A DNA stretch of 64,000 nucleotides from JACVRW01 sp963821275 (GCA_963821275.1 CAWGDF010000014.1:1-64000), one strand, 5' to 3'; positions 43,618-51,329 are shown, counted from the stretch's first letter. The notes: generated from the letters alone by a model not told the origin. Translations and numbers: made by a program.

Positions 43618-44015
43618 TGGAACATCTGGGCGCGCGCGAGCTTGCCGTCGCGCACCTCGTAGAGGGCTAGGACAGGCGACTCGAAACGCTCGCCGCTGGG
43701 AGCCAGAGCGCGGGTCGTGTAGAGGACGGTGACTTCGTCTCCGTCGGTCGCGACCACCCGCGGGGTCATCCGCCGCTCCGTTTCCGTGGGTTGCAGGGGC
43801 CCCCAGGTCCCGAGCCAGGTCGTCTGAGGCGCGGTCTCGAGCTGCTCGCGCATCGCTGCCTTGCCGGAGACCCCTTCGTATCCATAGGGGAGCGAAGGGG
43901 CCTCGTGGAGTTCGACGTCGTCGTGGTAGAGCTCGAACAACGCCTCCCGGTCTCGCTCCTCAACTGCGCGGAGGATCCCCAGCACGACCTCTGCGTTGCT
44001 CTGCATGCGCACCAT
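43569..44015 (-). CDS. SnoaL-like/nuclear transport factor 2-fold protein
   Basis: The 148-residue protein follows the NTF2/SnoaL pattern: helix 'VLGILRAVEERDREALFELYHDDVELHE', then 'GVSGKAAMREQLE' and strands 'VVATDGDEVTVLYTTRALAPSGE' and 'VLALYEVRDGKLARAQMF'. Such proteins bind small hydrophobic substrates or act as isomerases/hydrolases. Its start overlaps the stop of the upstream epimerase by one base (TAATG), so translation is coupled. The last residues lie within the tRNA-fragment overlap. Confidence 0.83.
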   Translation of the reverse strand: MVRMQSNAEVVLGILRAVEERDREALFELYHDDVELHEAPSLPYGYEGVSGKAAMREQLETAPQTTWLGTWGPLQPTETERRMTPRVVATDGDEVTVLYTTRALAPSGERFESPVLALYEVRDGKLARAQMFHYDTAGVLTFLERAAG

Positions 44016-44956
44016 TAGTCCCGGAGCGACTCGGCGAAGCCTGTGCGCCAGCTCGGGTGTCCAGGCTGCCAGCGCAGCTCACGCTTCGCCCTCTGGTTGT
44101 CAGCGCCCGGTAGCGCCGTCGCCATACCGGCCACGGCGGCGCCGGCCACGAGGCGGGCCAGCCACACCGGCACGCGGCGCGGCGGCTTGGCGCCGAGCGC
44201 TTCGGCGTAGACGGGCAGCCATTCGCGCATCGCGGCGGGTTCGTCGTCGACCACGTTGTAGATGCCCGGCGCCCCGTGCTCTGAAGCCGCCACCGTCGCA
44301 TCGGCGGCGTCGTCGACGTGGACGAACGACCACAGACCGCTCCCTCGACCGATAACGGGGAACCGCCTCCTTCGCACGTCCGACGCGGTCGCGCCGCCAG
44401 ACGCGAAATAGGTACCTGGGCCGTAGAACCAGCCGTAGCGCAGCACCAGCGCCTCGAGCACATCGGTGTCGAGCACCATGCGTTCCATCTTCTCCACCAC
44501 CCGCGTCGCCTCCCGGAACGGCGGGGGCGCGTCGCCGAACAGCGGCGCCGACTCGTCGACCACGACTGGCTCGGCCGCGGGCCGATAGGCGAACGCGATG
44601 CTCTGGCAGATGAACCGCCGGGTCCCGGCAGCGCGTGCCGCGTCGAGCAGGTTGCGCGTCCCCTCGGTTCGAACGCGGTTGGTCGCGTCGTAGAGGCCTT
44701 TCTTGCGCGGCTCGAAACGCTCAGGCAGCGCCGTCAACTCATGGACGAGGACCTCGGGGCGGGCGCGGGCGACCACCTCGCGCAAGGCCGGCGCGTCGAA
44801 CGCGTCGACCACTGCTGAGGTGGCACCGGCGGCGCCGATCGCCTCGGCGCTTTGCTCGGACCGGGTCATGCCGGTTACCTCGTGGCCGGCCGCCACGAGC
44901 TTCGGCACGAGTCGCCGTCCGATCGCGCCGCTGGCACCCGCCACGAAGACCCTCAA
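44015..44956 (-). CDS. NAD-dependent epimerase/dehydratase-family protein
   Basis: This is a 313-residue extended SDR. It has the nucleotide loop 'VFVAGASGAIGRRLV', a helix 'PEVLVHELTALPERF', 'FICQSIAFAYRP' and 'SGLWSFVHVDDAADA'. The typical Tyr-x3-Lys is not obvious (the nearest is 'FREATRVVEK'), so it may be an atypical or non-catalytic NAD(P)-binding member. It is divergent from a TetR regulator gene, which is the usual arrangement for regulator and target. The SnoaL gene follows in the same operon. Confidence 0.84.
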   Translation of the reverse strand: MRVFVAGASGAIGRRLVPKLVAAGHEVTGMTRSEQSAEAIGAAGATSAVVDAFDAPALREVVARARPEVLVHELTALPERFEPRKKGLYDATNRVRTEGTRNLLDAARAAGTRRFICQSIAFAYRPAAEPVVVDESAPLFGDAPPPFREATRVVEKMERMVLDTDVLEALVLRYGWFYGPGTYFASGGATASDVRRRRFPVIGRGSGLWSFVHVDDAADATVAASEHGAPGIYNVVDDEPAAMREWLPVYAEALGAKPPRRVPVWLARLVAGAAVAGMATALPGADNQRAKRELRWQPGHPSWRTGFAESLRD

Positions 44957-45076
44957 TTCCTCTGCTCCAATCTTCCTGATTCGCCGACCTGCGAAGATAA
45001 TAGAACACCTAATCTAGTATCTCAGCAGAAGAAACTGACGAGGTCCGATCTGGAAGCGCCGTTCTAGTATGGGCTG
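44957..45076. promoter_or_regulatory. Divergent promoter region with TetR operator candidates
   Basis: This 120-bp AT-richer gap has the direct repeat CTAGTAT at 45014-45020 and 45064-45070. It also has the inverted pair TAGAAC (45001-45006) and GTTCTA (45061-45066). The TAGTAT hexamers could be -10 elements. A TetR dimer binding here would control both the regulator and the epimerase/SnoaL operon. Confidence 0.45.
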
Positions 45077-45670
45077 ATGCCCAGGCCCCGGCTGCACCCG
45101 ACCGACACGATGCTCGACGCCGCCCGTTCGCTCCTTCTCCAAGACGGCGCGAGGGCGGCAACGGTCGAGGCCATCGCGGAAACCAGCGGCGCTCCAGTCG
45201 GTTCGATCTACCACCGGTTCGGCTCTCGCGAGACGCTCATCACCCGGCTGTGGATCCGGGCCGTGTACCGCTCGCAGGCCTCGTTCGTGGCGGCCATGGA
45301 ACGCCCGGACGCCAAGGAGGCGGCGGTGGCGGCGGCGCTTTCGATCTTCGACTTCTGCCGGGAGCATCCGGCCGACGCACGGCTGCTTGCCTCGTTCGGC
45401 CGCGAGGAGTTGCTCGGGTTAACACCCGCCGGCCCACTGGCCGATGAGCTGGCTGAGCTGAACCGGCCGGTCAAGCACGCGGTTGTCACCATGGCCCAAC
45501 GGCTCTACGGCACGCGCAGCCGCAGGGCCGTCGAGCGCACGCTCCTGGCCGTGTTCGATCTGCCCTACGGCGCCACCAAGCGTCATCTGGTCGCCGGGTC
45601 CAGGCTTCCGGCCGGCCTTCGCCGCGATCTCGAGACGGCGGTCAGGGCAGTGATCGACGAGCCGCTCTAG
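45077..45670 (+). CDS. TetR-family transcriptional regulator
   Basis: This encodes 197 residues. The N-terminal helix-turn-helix is 'DTMLDAARSLLLQDGARAATVEAIAETSGAPVGSIYHRF', the standard TetR DNA-binding domain. The C-terminal ligand domain is all-helical, with Cys and His residues near 'FDFCREHPADARLL'. Ligand unknown. It is divergent from the epimerase/SnoaL operon, which is its likely target. Confidence 0.92.
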   Translation: MPRPRLHPTDTMLDAARSLLLQDGARAATVEAIAETSGAPVGSIYHRFGSRETLITRLWIRAVYRSQASFVAAMERPDAKEAAVAAALSIFDFCREHPADARLLASFGREELLGLTPAGPLADELAELNRPVKHAVVTMAQRLYGTRSRRAVERTLLAVFDLPYGATKRHLVAGSRLPAGLRRDLETAVRAVIDEPL

Positions 45671-45795
45671 AGCTCGCCCCCCTCGTTTTCTGTTGGGCCG
45701 GGGCGTCGAGTTCTGGCCCGACCGGCCGCCGCCGCGGCCCCCAGCCCAACGGTAAGCGAGAGAGGGAGCTCGCCGGTGCCCTTGGCAGTCGAACG

Positions 45796-46626
45796 TCAGC
45801 GGGTAGAGGGGCCGCTCTGGGCCTGAGGCCCCTCGATCTCAACCACAGACTCCAGCAGCAAATGATTAGGTACCCGCACGCGGCCGCTATCGGTGCCGAG
45901 CACGGTTGCGTCAGCCTCGATCGCCAGGATCCGTCCGCCCCATTCCCCCAGCTGGATCGTCTCGCCAACTTCGAAGGCACTACGCACGAATCGCCCCGCG
46001 TTCAGCGCCCGCGCCATCTCTCGGCCCCCGAGGCCGAAAGCGATCGCAAAGACCGCGGCGACTCCCGCGAGCACGATTCCTACGACGAGAATCAGGAGTT
46101 CGGTGGAGACTCCAACCTGCGCCGCCGCGGTGATGGCAAAAATCGCCAGAGTGCCGACCTGGGCGAGTTGGCCCAGCGGTACGGGGAAGTCCATCTGGCC
46201 TGCCAGCCGGTCCACCCGGTCTCGCACCAGGCCGGCCACGATTACTCCCGCGAGCAAGATCGCAAGCGCGGCGATCAGTTTCGGGAGAAAGAGGAGCGCC
46301 TCGTTCAACGACTGGCTCAACGGCTCCAGGCCGAGCAGGGTGAGCGCCGCGAAGATTGCAATGACGCTGAGCGTGATGCGCACCGCCGCAGCCGTAACGG
46401 CCACAAGCGACCCCTGCAGGCCCGCGCGTCCGAGTATTTCGTTCACGCCCCAGCGGTCGGCGAGGTCGTCTACCCCCGCGGCCCGCAGTCCCCGGCGGAC
46501 GAGCCATCCCCCGAACCTTGCCAATAAGAGACCGACAACCAGCAGGACGAGGGCGCCCACGAGCTGCGGGAGGAAGTCGCCGAGGGTGTCACCAGCCCGC
46601 TCCAGGATGCTCGCGGAAAAGCTCAT
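45796..46626 (-). CDS. MscS-like mechanosensitive channel family protein
   Basis: The 276-residue protein has four or five hydrophobic helices with the duplicated conserved TM-helix pattern ('LPQLVGALVLLVVGLLLARF' and 'LPKLIAALAILLAGVIVAGL'). A pore-like helix rich in Gly/Ala ('VLAGVAAVFAIAFGLGGREMA') and a small beta domain 'VGETIQLGEWGGRILAIEADATVL...VPNHLLLES', typical of MscS, follow. It would release solutes on osmotic downshift. It is the last gene of a three-gene leftward operon headed by an ECF sigma factor, overlapping the preceding gene by 4 bp. Confidence 0.87.
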   Translation of the reverse strand: MSFSASILERAGDTLGDFLPQLVGALVLLVVGLLLARFGGWLVRRGLRAAGVDDLADRWGVNEILGRAGLQGSLVAVTAAAVRITLSVIAIFAALTLLGLEPLSQSLNEALLFLPKLIAALAILLAGVIVAGLVRDRVDRLAGQMDFPVPLGQLAQVGTLAIFAITAAAQVGVSTELLILVVGIVLAGVAAVFAIAFGLGGREMARALNAGRFVRSAFEVGETIQLGEWGGRILAIEADATVLGTDSGRVRVPNHLLLESVVEIEGPQAQSGPSTR

Positions 46627-46844
46627 CGCGTCTTGCCGTTACGCCCTACAAAGTTGAAGCTGGCCCCAATGGCGCCTAACAGCCTTCCGAAGTACAGGAG
46701 GTAGGGGCGCGCCATGTACTGCCAGCGGGCGGCACGCACCACGGCCGGCACGAGCGTCGTACCCGGCGCAGGCGGATCTTCGGATAGGTCGTCGAGGTAG
46801 CCGCGCAGGCGCAGCTCGGGCCCGCTATCGGAGTCATCCGTCAT
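46623..46844 (-). CDS. Small protein between ECF sigma factor and MscS-like channel
   Basis: The 73-residue product has an acidic N-terminus ('DDSDSGPELRLRGYLDDLSEDPP') and one moderately hydrophobic helix ('YLLYFGRLLGAIGASFNFVG'). Both ends are coupled by 4-bp ATGA overlaps, to the sigma factor gene upstream and the channel gene downstream. An anti-sigma or regulator role is suggested by position only; no zinc-binding anti-sigma motif (HxxxCxxC) is present. Confidence 0.65.
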   Translation of the reverse strand: MTDDSDSGPELRLRGYLDDLSEDPPAPGTTLVPAVVRAARWQYMARPYLLYFGRLLGAIGASFNFVGRNGKTR

Positions 46845-47404
46845 GCCGGGAGCTCCCAGTCGTAGGTGTTGTGCCGGAGGATGTCAATCAGCTCGCCTCG
46901 TGCGCGATGCAGGCGGCCCTTGACACTCCCGAGCGGTGTCTCGGTAACCATTGCGATCTCCTCGTAGCTGAATCCCTCGATATCGCGAAGCACCAGCACA
47001 ACGCGATGGGCTGGGCTCAACAAACGCACCTTGTTCTCGAGCCGCTCGCGACGCTCCCGCGTCTCGAGCTGTTCCGCGGGCACCCGCTCCTCTTCGACCG
47101 ATGAGGATTCGAGGAGCGGCTCCAGCGAGTCAACCGGCTCGGCTCGTCGCTGGGCGCGTTCATCCAGCGCGGCATTGCGAGTGATGCGCAAGAGCCAGAC
47201 CCGAAAGCTCGCATCGCCGCGAAAGGCGGACAAGCGGTGGAAGGCGCGTAAGAACGCATCCTGACTGACGTCCTCGGCCTCGGCGCGCCCCACGATTCGC
47301 GCCGCAACTCGGAAGACCACATCCCGGTGACGCTCCACCAGCGTCTCAAAGGCAGCGAGTTCTCCCGCCAAGGTGCGGTCGACCAGCTCGCGGTCCGCAT
47401 CCAT
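46841..47404 (-). CDS. ECF-type RNA polymerase sigma factor
   Basis: This encodes 187 residues. Region 2 is 'FETLVERHRDVVFRVAARIVGRAEAEDVSQDAFLRAFHRLSAF' with the -10 recognition helix 'FRVWLLRITRNAALD'. After an acidic linker ('LEPLLESSSVEEERVP'), region 4 is 'LLSPAHRVVLVLRDIEGFSYEEIAMVTETPLGSVKGRLHRARGEL'. The ATG at 47404 is chosen; an upstream GTG at 47443 would add 13 unlikely residues. It is the first gene of an operon with a small protein and an MscS-like channel, so it may regulate the osmotic response. Confidence 0.92.
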   Translation of the reverse strand: MDADRELVDRTLAGELAAFETLVERHRDVVFRVAARIVGRAEAEDVSQDAFLRAFHRLSAFRGDASFRVWLLRITRNAALDERAQRRAEPVDSLEPLLESSSVEEERVPAEQLETRERRERLENKVRLLSPAHRVVLVLRDIEGFSYEEIAMVTETPLGSVKGRLHRARGELIDILRHNTYDWELPA

Positions 47405-47517
47405 GGCGCGAGTGTTACCCCCTTGGGCGTCACCGATCACCACTCATCAGACCCTAGGACTCGGCGACGGCCTAAAAAGTTACGCCTCCCGCGGGCAGTC
47501 GGCCAACCACTGAGTGC

Positions 47518-47529
47518 GGGTTGTAACCC
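47518..47529. promoter_or_regulatory. Inverted repeat upstream of the channel-like gene
   Basis: GGGTT and AACCC form a perfect 5-bp inverted repeat with a 2-base centre, 71 bases before the + strand channel-like gene and 114 bases before the sigma factor start on the other strand. It is a possible operator in this divergent region; the evidence is only the symmetry. Confidence 0.3.
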
Positions 47530-47599
47530 CAGAGCGCCGTGGCCGGTCTGGATGGGTTGAACCGCACCACTAGCGGCCGAATCGAAGGAGGACTACACC

Positions 47600-48364
47600 A
47601 TGCTGGCTGCAGTCGAGATATCGGAGAGCATCCAACAAGGGATCGATGATCTGGTGGGCTTCTTGCCAAGCCTCATTGGATTCCTGCTCATTCTGCTGGT
47701 CGGGTACCTCGTAGCGAAGGCCCTTCAGAAGGTTGTTGCGCTCGCGCTTGAGAAGGTCGGTACGGACCGAGCCCTCGCCTCCGGGACAAGCGGCACTTAC
47801 GTCCAGAGGGTGATTCCGGACCTGTCGCCGTCCGAGGTGATTGGACGGGTGGTCTTTTGGTTTGTGCTCCTCGGCGCCCTGTCGATCGCGATCACTTCGC
47901 TTGGCATAAACGCCCTGAATGACTTCCTGGCGGAGGTCTTCAGCTATCTGCCCAACGTTGTCGCCGCGATCCTCATCTTCGTGATCGCCGCTGCCGTGGC
48001 CGGCTGGCTCGGACGCGCGGTATCCAGGCTGATCGGAGATTCGCCCACGGGCCAGCTGGCGGCCACCGTACTGCCCGTGCTCGTAATGGCCATCGCCATC
48101 TTCATGATCCTGAACCAGCTTCGGATCGCGACTGACATCGTCACCATCACCTACGCGGCGCTGATGGGGGCCGTGGCTCTCGGTATGGCGCTCGCGTTCG
48201 GGCTCGGTGGGCGCGACTTGGCGTCGCGCATCCTCGGGGACGCCTACCGGCGCGGTCAGGCAGAACGGTCCCGGGGAGGGGTGATGCAGGAGCGGTCAAC
48301 ACCTGACCCGGTGGAAACGCCCAGGCCAACTGCGACCCCCGGTCAGCGACCGGCCGGCGCCTAG
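47600..48364 (+). CDS. Mechanosensitive-channel-like protein with conserved TM-helix repeats
   Basis: This encodes 254 residues from an ATG 9 bases after GAAGGAGGA. Four hydrophobic helices include two copies of the TM-helix repeat ('LPSLIGFLLILLVGYLVAKAL' and 'LPNVVAAILIFVIAAAVAGWL'), and the last is 'ALMGAVALGMALAFGLGGRDLA', which resembles the pore helix of the neighbouring MscS-like protein. The MscS beta domain is missing and is replaced by a charged Pro/Thr-rich tail. It may be a channel subunit or membrane tension sensor. It is divergent from the ECF sigma factor gene and heads a small-protein operon. Confidence 0.82.
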   Translation: MLAAVEISESIQQGIDDLVGFLPSLIGFLLILLVGYLVAKALQKVVALALEKVGTDRALASGTSGTYVQRVIPDLSPSEVIGRVVFWFVLLGALSIAITSLGINALNDFLAEVFSYLPNVVAAILIFVIAAAVAGWLGRAVSRLIGDSPTGQLAATVLPVLVMAIAIFMILNQLRIATDIVTITYAALMGAVALGMALAFGLGGRDLASRILGDAYRRGQAERSRGGVMQERSTPDPVETPRPTATPGQRPAGA

Positions 48365-48377
48365 GGGAGGGGGTCGA

Positions 48378-48509
48378 GTGCTCTGGCTGATTCTCGGGAT
48401 CGTCCTGCTCGTGATCGCGATCGCCGGCGGCGCAATCGTGCATCCGGTGATATTCGCACTGGCCATCCTGGCGTTCGTCATGTTCTTCATGCGCGGCCGC
48501 TACAGCTGA
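48378..48509 (+). CDS. 43-residue hydrophobic membrane peptide
   Basis: A GTG start follows a strong AGGGGAGGGGG site. The 43 residues are almost entirely one or two membrane helices ('LWLILGIVLLVIAIAGGAI' and 'FALAILAFVMFFMRGR'). Similar tiny 'hydrophobic protein' genes accompany stress genes in actinobacteria. It is 13 bp after the channel-like gene and 26 bp before the CsbD-like gene, in the same transcript. Confidence 0.7.
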   Translation: MLWLILGIVLLVIAIAGGAIVHPVIFALAILAFVMFFMRGRYS

Positions 48510-48535
48510 CATCCACGCAAACAAGGAGACCGACA

Positions 48536-48703
48536 ATGGCAGGGAGGGTCAAGCGAGGCCGGGGGCGCCTAATGGAGTCGGTAGGCGCGCTCACCGACAA
48601 CAAGCGCCTGAAGGACAAGGGTCGGCTGCTACGGGGCGAGGGAACGGCCCGCTCGGCGGCGGACAGAGTGAAACGTTTGCCCGGGAAGCTCAGGGGGAAG
48701 TAG
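48536..48703 (+). CDS. CsbD-like small basic stress protein
   Basis: An ATG eight bases after AAGGAG starts 55 residues rich in Lys/Arg/Gly: 'GRVKRGRGRLMESVGALTDNKRLKDKGRLLRGEG'. The order of a VK..G..ES.G.LT-like segment, then 'N..L..KG', matches the CsbD pattern of general stress proteins. Members are induced by the general stress sigma factor in other bacteria. The match is short, so the family call is moderate. Confidence 0.6.
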   Translation: MAGRVKRGRGRLMESVGALTDNKRLKDKGRLLRGEGTARSAADRVKRLPGKLRGK

Positions 48704-48777
48704 GGAAGAGGGGTGCGTGTCGCCTGGACGGCGGCAACTCGGCGCTGAGGCTTCGCGCTGCAACAACCCGGTCAGGG

Positions 48778-48802
48778 GTTTCCCAAGGACGCCTGCGGGT
48801 AT
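48778..48802 (+). promoter_or_regulatory. SigB/SigF-type general stress promoter before the gas-vesicle operon
   Basis: GTTT (48778-48781) and GGGTAT (48797-48802) are separated by 15 bases, matching the actinobacterial SigB/SigF consensus GTTT-N14-17-GGGTAT/C. It lies 37 bases before the first gene of the gas-vesicle operon, an appropriate distance for a transcription start. Confidence 0.6.
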
Positions 48803-48838
48803 TTGAATTCGAGACAACTGGGAGAGGATCGATTCCTA

Positions 48839-50038
48839 ATGGCCAAAGACGTCAGCGACGTCGTCCGCGACACCCTCACTAAGGTGGTAAAGGACGCCAC
48901 CGACAATTTGAGCTCTAACGGCAAGCGCGGCTCCAACGGCCCGTTGTCCGGGCTGAAGGGCGTGGCAGCTGGCGCTGGCCTGGCGGCCCTTGCGCCGCTC
49001 GCCGCCAAGGGTGCCGGCAGTGCGGTACGTCGCCGCGTGGCGGCCGGCGCCGCCAAGAACATTGCCAAGAAGCCGGCGGACCTGGCGAAGAAGCCGGCGG
49101 ACGCGGTTGGCGGCCTGGCCTCGAAGTTGGGAGACAGTGTCGGCAAGGGCGTCGGCGAGAAGGTCACGGACAAGATTGACGAGTCAGGCGGGGCCGGCGG
49201 CCTCGCAAAAGAGGCAGCCAGCGGCCTGCTTCCGTTTGGCGGAGGCGGCAACGACGGAGGTGGAGGCGGAGTGGAAGGCGTTGGAAAGGGCCGGCGCATG
49301 CCGGTCCAGCAAGCGGTGGACGTGGCGGTGCCGATCGAGACCGCATACAACCAGTGGACCCAGTACGAGGACTGGACGGAGTTCATGCACCGGATCACGC
49401 GGGTCTCACAGGACGACCCGTGCACGGTCAACTTCCAGGCCAAGATCTGGACGAGGACGCGTGACTTCGAGGCCGAGATCATCACGCAGCGGCCCGACGA
49501 GCGGATCAAGTGGCAGGTTGCCCAGGGGATCACCCACACGGGCGTCGTGACCTTCCACGAGCTGGCGCCGAGGCTGACCCGCATCGAGATCAACATGGAC
49601 GTCGAGCCGGGCGGCATGATCGAAAAGGCGGCTCGCGGCTGGCGCCACGTCAAACGCGCCGTGCGGGCAGACCTGCACCGGTTCAAGGCGTACATCGAGA
49701 TGCAGGAGCAGGAGACGGGCGCCTGGCGTGGGGTCATCGAGGACGGGGAGCTCGTCGAGGACCACGACCCGAGTTACGACGAGGAGCGCGAGTACAGCGA
49801 CGCCGACGCGCCCGATCGGAGCGACGACGGGGACGAGGAGGCCCCCGAGGCGGCGGCCGACAAAGACGAGGCCGATGAGGACGAGTCCCAGAGCGAGCGC
49901 TCGGAGCGACCCAAGCGCAAGGCGACCGCGTCAAGTGGGCGCAGCAGAAGCCGAAGCTCTGACAGCGGCAATGGCCGGGCGTCCTCCGGGCGTCGCAGCG
50001 GCGGCGGCGGTCAGCGCAAGAAGGCCGCGCGGAGCTGA
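48839..50038 (+). CDS. SRPBCC-family protein of the gas-vesicle cluster
   Basis: This encodes 399 residues. Residues 1-140 are Ala/Gly/Lys-rich with helical stretches ('GVAAGAGLAALAPLAAKGAGSAV', 'KKPADLAKKPADAVGGLASKLGDSV'). Then comes a START/polyketide-cyclase-like domain ('QAVDVAVPIETAYNQWTQYEDW', 'VEPGGMIEKAARGWRHVKRAVRADLHRFKAYIE'), and finally a strongly acidic, then basic tail. SRPBCC proteins of this kind are regular members of actinobacterial gvp clusters, although their role in vesicle formation is unknown. It is the first gene after the SigB-like promoter. Confidence 0.85.
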   Translation: MAKDVSDVVRDTLTKVVKDATDNLSSNGKRGSNGPLSGLKGVAAGAGLAALAPLAAKGAGSAVRRRVAAGAAKNIAKKPADLAKKPADAVGGLASKLGDSVGKGVGEKVTDKIDESGGAGGLAKEAASGLLPFGGGGNDGGGGGVEGVGKGRRMPVQQAVDVAVPIETAYNQWTQYEDWTEFMHRITRVSQDDPCTVNFQAKIWTRTRDFEAEIITQRPDERIKWQVAQGITHTGVVTFHELAPRLTRIEINMDVEPGGMIEKAARGWRHVKRAVRADLHRFKAYIEMQEQETGAWRGVIEDGELVEDHDPSYDEEREYSDADAPDRSDDGDEEAPEAAADKDEADEDESQSERSERPKRKATASSGRSRSRSSDSGNGRASSGRRSGGGGQRKKAARS

Positions 50039-50043
50039 CCGAC

Positions 50044-50715
50044 GTGGCGGCCCAGCGACAAGCCGGCCAGGCGGGTTGGCCCGGTGGCGGGCGCCGTCGA
50101 CAGAGCGGCGACTCAGACGACCCCGCCCCCGGACTTCTGGAATCCACCGAAGGCCCACAGGGCGGTGAGGCCGCAGAGCCGGACGTGGTGCTGGACGTGC
50201 CCCGGCTCGCCGTCGAGGAGATCGCGCTCGAGGTGGACAACCTCCATGCGCGTATCGCACTTGAGGCACGGCTGGCGGACCTCGTTCAGCTCCACGTGGG
50301 CGCTGACGTCAGGATCGAGCGTGTCGCGCTGGAGATCAAGGGCGTCGAGGCGCAGGCCCACCTGGAGGCCCGCCTTGACCGGGTACTCGCCATCATCGAG
50401 CGAGCGCTCGACACGGTCGACAAGAATCCCCAGCTCCTCGCCGAGCTGTCTCGCAGCGCGTTAGACGCGGCGAACACGCTCGGGGAGGGGGTCGGTGAGG
50501 CGAGCGGGGCCGCGGGCGAGCTTGTGCAGGGTGCGACCGGGGCCGGCGAGCAGGCTGGTCAGGTGGTCGAGGGAACCGCAGGCGATCTCCCCGACACGGC
50601 GACCGGTGCAGAAGCGGCGGGCGATGAGTCAAAGCGGTCGAAGCCATCAGGCCGGCGCCGCTCGGGCAACGGCAATGCGGATGCGAGATCGAGACGGCAG
50701 AAGGCCGGTACGTAG
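50044..50715 (+). CDS. Gas-vesicle cluster accessory protein (GvpY/Z-like)
   Basis: This encodes 223 residues from a GTG 6 bases after the previous stop. The conserved core is 'VLDVPRLAVEEIALEVDNLHARIALEARLADLVQLHVGADV...ALEIKGVEAQAHLEARLDRVLAIIERALDTVDKNPQL', a heptad-like alternation of helices found beside SRPBCC proteins in Streptomyces-type gvp clusters. Both ends are low in complexity. It probably helps assembly; there is no catalytic motif. The identity with GvpY or GvpZ is from remembered cluster architecture and uncertain. Confidence 0.7.
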   Translation: MAAQRQAGQAGWPGGGRRRQSGDSDDPAPGLLESTEGPQGGEAAEPDVVLDVPRLAVEEIALEVDNLHARIALEARLADLVQLHVGADVRIERVALEIKGVEAQAHLEARLDRVLAIIERALDTVDKNPQLLAELSRSALDAANTLGEGVGEASGAAGELVQGATGAGEQAGQVVEGTAGDLPDTATGAEAAGDESKRSKPSGRRRSGNGNADARSRRQKAGT

Positions 50716-50719
50716 AGAT

Positions 50720-51010
50720 ATGAGCGCTCGGGACCATCCGCACGTCGAACTGTTCCCCGGGGCCGCCGGGGACAGCCGGCCGTCCGATGGGCTTGCCGAT
50801 GTCGAGGTGGTCGCGTCCGTCGAGGCCGAGGAGCTCCACGCGAGGGAGCGGCCGCAGACCCGGCTGAGCGTCATCGGGGAAGGTGCACGTCGCAGCGACG
50901 AGTCGCGACGGGAGAACCTCCCTGTCCGGGTCGAGCCGGGCATGGTCTATCGGGATGTCCGCGTTTACCGCCGGGTTGAAGGCCGGCTCCCGGAAGGGGC
51001 GCGCGACTGA
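50720..51010 (+). CDS. Hypothetical acidic small protein in gas-vesicle operon
   Basis: The 96-residue product begins 'MSARDHPHVELFPGA' and continues 'VEVVASVEAEELHARERPQTRLSV' and 'VRVEPGMVYRDVRVYRRVEGRLPEG'. It is mixed alpha/beta in character, without signal or membrane segment. Two bases separate it from the next ORF. High third-position GC and tight spacing support that it is real. Function unknown. Confidence 0.6.
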   Translation: MSARDHPHVELFPGAAGDSRPSDGLADVEVVASVEAEELHARERPQTRLSVIGEGARRSDESRRENLPVRVEPGMVYRDVRVYRRVEGRLPEGARD

Positions 51011-51011
51011 C

Positions 51012-51125
51012 ATGGGCGTCCTGAGAGGACTGCTGAAGGCCGTGGGCGGTCTACTGGCGGGGGTGTTCGGCCTCCTGCGCGGGCTGGTGCAGGGGCTTGT
51101 TGGCCTGCTTCGACGACTGGTGTGA
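51012..51125 (+). CDS. 37-residue amphipathic peptide
   Basis: An ATG directly after the previous TGA (TGACATG) encodes a Leu/Gly/Val-rich peptide with spaced arginines ('LRGLLKAVGGLLAGVFGLLRGLVQGL'). The Leu and Gly residues recur every three to four positions, so one face is hydrophobic and the other carries Lys/Arg. It could bind membranes or the hydrophobic vesicle shell. It is clearly translated in series with its neighbours if real. No homologues are known to me. Confidence 0.5.
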   Translation: MGVLRGLLKAVGGLLAGVFGLLRGLVQGLVGLLRRLV

Positions 51126-51260
51126 ATGGCGGGCTTCCTGAAGAAAGTCGGGGCTGAGCGGATCGGCGGGGAGCGGCCATCCGTCGCCCGTGCCCTAATG
51201 GCGGCCGCAATCGCCGGAGCCGCGGCGGCGGGCGCCACCTACAAGCTCTTGAGGCATTGA
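51126..51260 (+). CDS. 44-residue peptide with Ala-rich helix
   Basis: The ATG abuts the previous TGA. The peptide has a basic N-terminal part ('MAGFLKKVGAERIGG') and an Ala/Gly-rich hydrophobic helix ('ALMAAAIAGAAAAGATYKLL'), which resembles a short membrane or DUF-type anchor. It is flanked by the 37-residue ORF and the acidic-repeat gene (69 bp later). Function unknown. Confidence 0.5.
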   Translation: MAGFLKKVGAERIGGERPSVARALMAAAIAGAAAAGATYKLLRH

Positions 51261-51329
51261 GCACCAGTGGCCCTGCCCCCTATCACGTTGACGAAGAGCG
51301 GATCAAGCTGAACCCAGAGAGGACCGGCG

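Noticed and set aside
43531..43620. Complete tRNA gene
   Set aside because: No D-arm or 5' acceptor strand can be formed upstream, and U33 is missing, so it is only a fragment.
45692..45750. GTTGGGC/GCCCAAC inverted pair as a terminator between TetR and MscS-like genes
   Set aside because: The loop is about 45 bases and there is no T-run, so hairpin termination is unlikely.
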